Shown here: positions 59,855-64,000 of the stretch, piece after piece
Layout: every line of letters begins with the position of its first letter
How positions within the stretch are numbered: position 1 is the first letter of the stretch
From: Collinsella sp. AK_207A
GTDB taxonomy: Bacteria; Actinomycetota; Coriobacteriia; Coriobacteriales; Coriobacteriaceae
Length of the DNA stretch: 64,000 nt
Reading direction: 5' to 3'
Assembly: GCF_902501965.1 (NCBI RefSeq)
Contig: NZ_CABWID010000014.1
Coordinates: forward strand, 1-64,000
Made by a program: the position numbers and the translations under genes
The notes under the pieces: generated by a model
Told to the model about the DNA's origin: nothing
Seen by the model: only the letters and a program-made list of their open reading frames with translations
Databases searched by the model: none

Positions 59855-62155
59855 ATGTCTCGTTTCGCTGAGTTGAAAGAGGGCCTTTCCTACACCCTGC
59901 GCGAGGAAGGCCTGTACTTTGCCGTCGACAAGACGAAGCGGGTCATCCGTGAGCAATGGGGAGGCTTCACGCAGCGGTTCTTCCATGAGGAAAAGCCGGA
60001 CAACTCATTTTTCGACGTCATCTTCATCAACGGATGCGATTACAGCGTCCCTCACCCCATTCGCTATCGGATCGATCATCAGCGGGAGCAGCTGCAAGCC
60101 GCCGGTATCTTCACCGGTTTCGCCAACGCATGGGATGTCACCGACGACCTGCTTCGGCACGGTCGCGTCTTCGTTATCTTCCGTTGTCCGCTCACGGATA
60201 CGATCTCCCAGTTTATCCGCAAGGCAAAGGCGCTGAACAAGCGCGTGATCTACGATATCGACGACCTTGTCATCGATACCTCGTACACTGACCTCATTCC
60301 CTATGTCGCGGCCATGAAACCCGAAGACAAGGCGCTTTATGATGATGGCGTCCGGAGGATGGGCGAGACGCTCAAGCTCTGCGATGCCGCGATTACGACG
60401 ACCGAGGATTTGGCGGCTGAACTTAGGAGATACGTTCCCCGCGTCTACGTCAACCGGAATACCGCTTCGGAGCTGATGCTTCGCTACTCCGATATCGCGG
60501 TCCGCCGGCGCGATGTCCTTCCAAAACTTGACCCGTCGAGAATCGATCGTCACGAGCACAAGCAATATCAGAATGCCTGCGCGCGCGAGGCTCGGCGCAA
60601 ACAGGGTGAGGTTCGTATCGGATACTTCAGCGGCAGCATTACGCACAATGCTGATTTCGACCTTGTGCTCGAGGCGCTTGTACGGGTCCTTCAGGATCGA
60701 TCACAGGTGAAGCTCGTCATCGTCGGCGACCTCGATCTTCCCGAGGCGCTCGTTCCGTTTTCCGATCGCATCATCGCAACTCCGTTTTGCGAGTGGAAAC
60801 GTCTCCCCATGCTTATCGCAGATTGCGATATCAACATCGCACCTTTAGGGGACTCGATTTTTAATCGGGCGAAATCCGAGAATAAATGGGTCGAGGCTTC
60901 GCTGGTGAAGGTTCCCACGGTCGCGAGCAACGTGGGTGCGTTCAAGACCATGATCGATGACGGCGTCACGGGTCTTTTATGCGACAACGTTCCCGATGCG
61001 TGGTACCAGACCTTGGTGAGCTTGGTCGACGATTCCGACAAGCGCCTTCAAATCGCTTCCGCTGCCTCGTCGTTCTGTCGAAAGAACTGCACGACGGTGG
61101 GGAGTTGCCAGAACATCGCTCACATCATCCAGCAGGAAATGACGCCCAACCTTGCTATGTTCTTCCCGTCGCTGAAGACCAGCGGCGGGGTGCTGGTTGC
61201 GCTCAAGCACCTTGCCATGCTGCAAGATGCCGGCGTGGACGTCCTCCTTGTCAATACGGACGATACGACGGCGTGGAAAACGTTCGAGGGGCATGAGTTC
61301 CCCGTCCTGAACCGCAGGGTGCCTTCGGGCAAGATGGATGATTGCCAGTTCAGGGGAACGATCGACAAGGGCGTGGCGACGCTGTGGGACACACTCGATT
61401 TCCTCGAGCGCTATCCGCGCATGAAGAAGAAGTACTACTTCGTCCAGAATTTCGAAACCGATTTCTATCTGCCGGGAGACGCGCTGAAGCTCGATGCGAA
61501 CGCGACGTACGTCGCCCCTGACGATGTGACCTACGTTACGATTTCGCGGTGGTGCGAGGGTTGGCTCAAGAGTGATTTCAATCGCGTTGTCCGCTTTGCC
61601 CCCAATGGCATCGACCTCGCTTCGTTCCCGCACGTCAGGCGCGACTTCTCCTCTGGCAAGATTCGTATCCTCATCGAGGGGGACTGCGATTCCGAGTACA
61701 AGAACGTTGACGAGAGCTTCTTCATCACCAATACGCTTGATCCCGAGAAGTACGAGATTTGGTACATGTCGTACACGGCGACGACGAAACCCTTCTACCG
61801 CATCGACCGGAATCTTGGCTCGGTGCCACACAGCGAGATCGCCGACGTCTATCGACAGTGCCATATCCTGCTCAAGACGAGCATCCTGGAGAGCTTCTCC
61901 TACCCGCCGCTCGAGATGATGGCGACGGGTGGGTACGTCGTGGCGGTCCCCAACGGGGGCAACGCCGAGTTCCTGGAGAACGAGGTGAACTGCCTGCTCT
62001 ATAAGCAGGGAGACTACCGGGCCGGTGTGGAGGCGATCGAGCGGATCGTGGATGATGCGGACCTGAGGGAGCGACTCTATAAAGGTGGAGTAGACACAGC
62101 GAAAGATCGCGATTGGCACGTTTTGAAAAAGCAGATTATTGCTCTGTATGAATAA
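59855..62155 (+). CDS. Large protein with two tandem GT-B glycosyltransferase domains
   Basis: This 766-residue cytoplasmic protein has an N-terminal unit (about 50-430) with 'RCPLTDTISQFIRKAKALNK', 'VIYDIDDLVIDTSYTD', 'IGYFSGSITHNADFDLVLEA' and 'NIAPLGDSIFNRAKSENKWV'. The C-terminal unit (about 435-766) starts 'LAMFFPSLKTSGGVLVALKH' and ends with 'SILESFSYPPLEMMATGG' (E-x7-E). Both look like family 4 transferases, so one chain may add two sugars. Fusion of this kind is common in capsule and rhamnan loci. GGGTTGTGAAATAAAG upstream contains only a weak ribosome site. Confidence 0.85.
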   Translation: MSRFAELKEGLSYTLREEGLYFAVDKTKRVIREQWGGFTQRFFHEEKPDNSFFDVIFINGCDYSVPHPIRYRIDHQREQLQAAGIFTGFANAWDVTDDLLRHGRVFVIFRCPLTDTISQFIRKAKALNKRVIYDIDDLVIDTSYTDLIPYVAAMKPEDKALYDDGVRRMGETLKLCDAAITTTEDLAAELRRYVPRVYVNRNTASELMLRYSDIAVRRRDVLPKLDPSRIDRHEHKQYQNACAREARRKQGEVRIGYFSGSITHNADFDLVLEALVRVLQDRSQVKLVIVGDLDLPEALVPFSDRIIATPFCEWKRLPMLIADCDINIAPLGDSIFNRAKSENKWVEASLVKVPTVASNVGAFKTMIDDGVTGLLCDNVPDAWYQTLVSLVDDSDKRLQIASAASSFCRKNCTTVGSCQNIAHIIQQEMTPNLAMFFPSLKTSGGVLVALKHLAMLQDAGVDVLLVNTDDTTAWKTFEGHEFPVLNRRVPSGKMDDCQFRGTIDKGVATLWDTLDFLERYPRMKKKYYFVQNFETDFYLPGDALKLDANATYVAPDDVTYVTISRWCEGWLKSDFNRVVRFAPNGIDLASFPHVRRDFSSGKIRILIEGDCDSEYKNVDESFFITNTLDPEKYEIWYMSYTATTKPFYRIDRNLGSVPHSEIADVYRQCHILLKTSILESFSYPPLEMMATGGYVVAVPNGGNAEFLENEVNCLLYKQGDYRAGVEAIERIVDDADLRERLYKGGVDTAKDRDWHVLKKQIIALYE

Positions 62156-62159
62156 CAGC

Positions 62160-62198
62160 GATGCCGCCACATGCAATATGTGACGGCATCGTTTTTTG
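62160..62198 (+). terminator. Intrinsic terminator after the tandem glycosyltransferase
   Basis: GATGCCG (62160-62166) pairs with CGGCATC (62184-62190), extended by CACAT/ATGTG, followed by GTTTTTTG. It lies between convergent genes. Confidence 0.85.
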
Positions 62199-64000
62199 TC
62201 AGTGCAGGAAAAGGTCTCGTATTGCTCGCAGAGGCTTGGTCAATGCGCGACCGAGCCTGAATGATATTGAGCCCTCAATCTTTGAAATCACATCTTCTAA
62301 TTCATGTATAAGAACATCTTTATCATGTATGGCTTCTTGACAACCATTTAGCGTCACATGCAAGGATGCTGTCTCATTCTCTATATCTGATAGATGCTGT
62401 CGATAAGTGGAGAGCAGCTCCGACCAAAGCCTTGACTCTCTCGAGCCATTACTTATCAGTCTCTTGCTGTCAAGTTGGGCGTTCTGAAAGACATCGAGCC
62501 AAAAGCCCCGATAGTCCCAGTTTGAAAGAGCGGCTATCTTCTGCCGCCCCTTTTCACCCATTGCATGCGCGAGGTTTTTATCGATTAATACTTGAGCCAA
62601 TGCTTTTGCTGCGGCTTTGTAATTGTCCTGCTCAATGGTTAGTACGGCAGGGTTCTGCTCGGCGAGAGTCAAATTGGGAAGATCAAAGGAAACACATGGG
62701 AGGCCGTGTGCCAACGCCTCGCCGAGGGCAAGGCACCATCCCTCCCGTCGTGAGGTAAGAAGAAAAGCATCTGATTTCTCGTACCATCTGCCCATCGCGC
62801 TTTCAATTTGAGGGCCACATAGCTGGATGTGTTTTGTTACATGCAACTCATGCGCTTTTTGGAGTATGACTTCTTCATATCCTGGATCGATAGGACCGAC
62901 CATGAGCAGCTGGGCATCGGGTATCATCTTAACGAGTTCGGCCATTATGTATAGAGCTTTTACAGGGCATTTATCCGGGGCGACTCGTGCCGGCCAGAGA
63001 ACAGTATGTCCCGAAAGAGGGGCCGCTGTTTTTGTGACGGGGCATGTAATGGGGTTTTGGGCTACTCGTATATTCGAATTGAAATGAATCCAGAAGAGGG
63101 CATCCAGTTCGCTGAGGCAGATAATCCCCGTTGCAAGCTTATACTGCAGTGGAAGATCTGCATGAATGGAGGGGAGATCTTTATCAAGAAAGAACTGGGT
63201 GAAAGAGGTTTGTATAAAAAGCTGAACGGGAATACCCAACGTTCTGATTGTCAACAGGTCAAACGTTAGAGCTTCTGAAAACCAGTGAGCAAAGACGACG
63301 TAGTCGACCTTGTTATCGATCAATGTCTCCCTCAGCGCTTTTCCTCGTGTCCAGTAGGTTTCACGCCCATAGTGGAAGAAGCTGGGAATCACGACACGTT
63401 TAACTTGAGAAGGAAGTGCGTAATCGTTTATTTCGGGTTCCTTGTTTGTAATTAGCAGGACTTCTTTTCCCATGTCGAGCCATAGTCTAGTGAGGTCCCT
63501 CGTTACCCGCTCTCCTCCTCCAATTCCAAGTGAATGGAAGAAGATTGCGACCGAATTTGTCTCATTGCTTATCGGCTGCAGTGATTTTGCCCCATCAATT
63601 CGATTGACTAAGGTGCTTGGCTTAGACCAGAAGTCAATTGCCAGGCGCGGGATTACCCTTTCGGCGCCATATTTCTCAATAAGATGGTCGAAATCCTGTG
63701 GGTTGCCAATGTTGATGCAACCATCTTCCAGCATAGAGCAATCCATGTATGTGACCCCTTCTAAATTGGCTGCCGTAGTATAGGACCATCGGGCAACACT
63801 GCTTAATTGTATATCGCTGTTTCTTTTCCCATGTAGGTTATTCGCAATATGTTTGTTCAACAGAGCGTATAGCACGTAAGCCGGTTGTTGCAATTCAATT
63901 TGCCGTAGGGCTTGTGTTAAAAATGCTGCTAATTTATTGAAAGGTATCATAACTGCAATAATTGAATCCATGGTTTTATTCGTATCGAGGATGAAATGGA
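62199..64000 (-). CDS. Family 4 glycosyltransferase in AT-richer DNA (5' end beyond the window)
   Basis: At least 599 codons are visible; the frame is open from the right edge through an internal ATG at 63971, so the start is probably outside. The visible part contains an N-terminal region of unknown fold. A GT-B domain follows ('VAIFFHSLGIGGGERVTRDL', 'TVLWPARVAPDKCPVKAL', 'TSRREGWCLALGEALAHGLP' with E-x7-E) and a C-terminal coiled region ('SDIENETASLHVTLNGCQEA'). Base composition is about 45-50% GC against about 60% or more in most of the window, and codons ending in A/T are common, suggesting recent acquisition. Confidence 0.82.
   Translation of the reverse strand, partial: HFILDTNKTMDSIIAVMIPFNKLAAFLTQALRQIELQQPAYVLYALLNKHIANNLHGKRNSDIQLSSVARWSYTTAANLEGVTYMDCSMLEDGCINIGNPQDFDHLIEKYGAERVIPRLAIDFWSKPSTLVNRIDGAKSLQPISNETNSVAIFFHSLGIGGGERVTRDLTRLWLDMGKEVLLITNKEPEINDYALPSQVKRVVIPSFFHYGRETYWTRGKALRETLIDNKVDYVVFAHWFSEALTFDLLTIRTLGIPVQLFIQTSFTQFFLDKDLPSIHADLPLQYKLATGIICLSELDALFWIHFNSNIRVAQNPITCPVTKTAAPLSGHTVLWPARVAPDKCPVKALYIMAELVKMIPDAQLLMVGPIDPGYEEVILQKAHELHVTKHIQLCGPQIESAMGRWYEKSDAFLLTSRREGWCLALGEALAHGLPCVSFDLPNLTLAEQNPAVLTIEQDNYKAAAKALAQVLIDKNLAHAMGEKGRQKIAALSNWDYRGFWLDVFQNAQLDSKRLISNGSRESRLWSELLSTYRQHLSDIENETASLHVTLNGCQEAIHDKDVLIHELEDVISKIEGSISFRLGRALTKPLRAIRDLFLH

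Overview
The window is GC-rich (about 60-65% by eye) and densely coded. It looks like a chromosomal segment of a high-GC actinobacterium, most likely class Coriobacteriia and of the Collinsella type. That assignment is inferred from base composition, gene style (long disordered N-terminal tails, frequent GTG/TTG starts, AAAGGAG ribosome sites) and gene content (FtsEX, IS481-type transposase, AbiEi-like orphan, DUF2142/DUF2304 surface-glycan genes). No rRNA operon or phylogenetic marker here fixes the genus.

Layout. 1-2.3 kb: edge of an IS481-like transposase, a stand-alone HIRAN protein, then O-acetylhomoserine sulfhydrylase (metY) behind a Met/Cys-rich leader peptide and a transcription attenuator. 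2.4-7 kb: RNase R-type exonuclease, a TPR-like protein, smpB, a flavin reductase and a tiny rubredoxin. 7-10.8 kb: a zinc-uptake operon (Zur-like repressor, small Cys/His membrane protein, znuA, znuC, znuB). 10.7-12 kb: an orphan AbiEi-like gene framed by two 87-bp structured repeats. 12.3-18.5 kb: dnaE, a 241-bp palindrome, ftsE-ftsX. 18.6-26.6 kb: DEAD-box helicase, CPBP protease, DUF1275, fucO, a small ferredoxin-like gene, then rnhA, an oxidoreductase, acylphosphatase and ybaK. 26.7-32.2 kb: NlpC/P60 hydrolase, murJ, uvrC, ending in a 256-bp palindrome that contains the uvrC stop codon. 32.6-36.4 kb: pstSCAB phosphate uptake. 36.4-46.5 kb: ABC-F protein, a short MGMT-like protein, HAD phosphatase, trpS, a WecA/TagO-like transferase, tRNA-Ala(CGC) with a tandem array built from its own 3' end, a PflX-like radical SAM protein and a UvrA2-like ATPase. 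A 6S RNA candidate lies at 46.66-46.83 kb. 47-64 kb: a surface-polysaccharide locus with six glycosyltransferase genes, a fused mannose-1-P guanylyltransferase/phosphomannomutase, flippase, acyltransferase, epimerase and two DUF2142 membrane proteins. Its right end becomes clearly AT-richer.

How the parts work together. The Zur/Znu and Pst operons are nutrient-scavenging units. metY appears to be switched by ribosome stalling in its leader. WecA-like lipid priming (41-42 kb), nucleotide-sugar supply (49.6 kb), sugar transfer and modification (47-64 kb), a Wzx-type flippase (52.3 kb) and MurJ (28 kb) together suggest active envelope glycan synthesis.

The most interesting non-coding signals are: (1) the metY attenuator, where 799-812 can form 14 continuous pairs with 862-875 and so sequester the whole 5' arm of an intrinsic terminator; (2) two very long palindromes after dnaE and uvrC that share a core but have different, internally compensated stems; (3) the 87-bp repeat pair with constant arms and a variable 31-nt centre of equal length; and (4) the tRNA-Ala 3'-end array. 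All structure calls are by eye from the sequence; nothing was folded or searched computationally.
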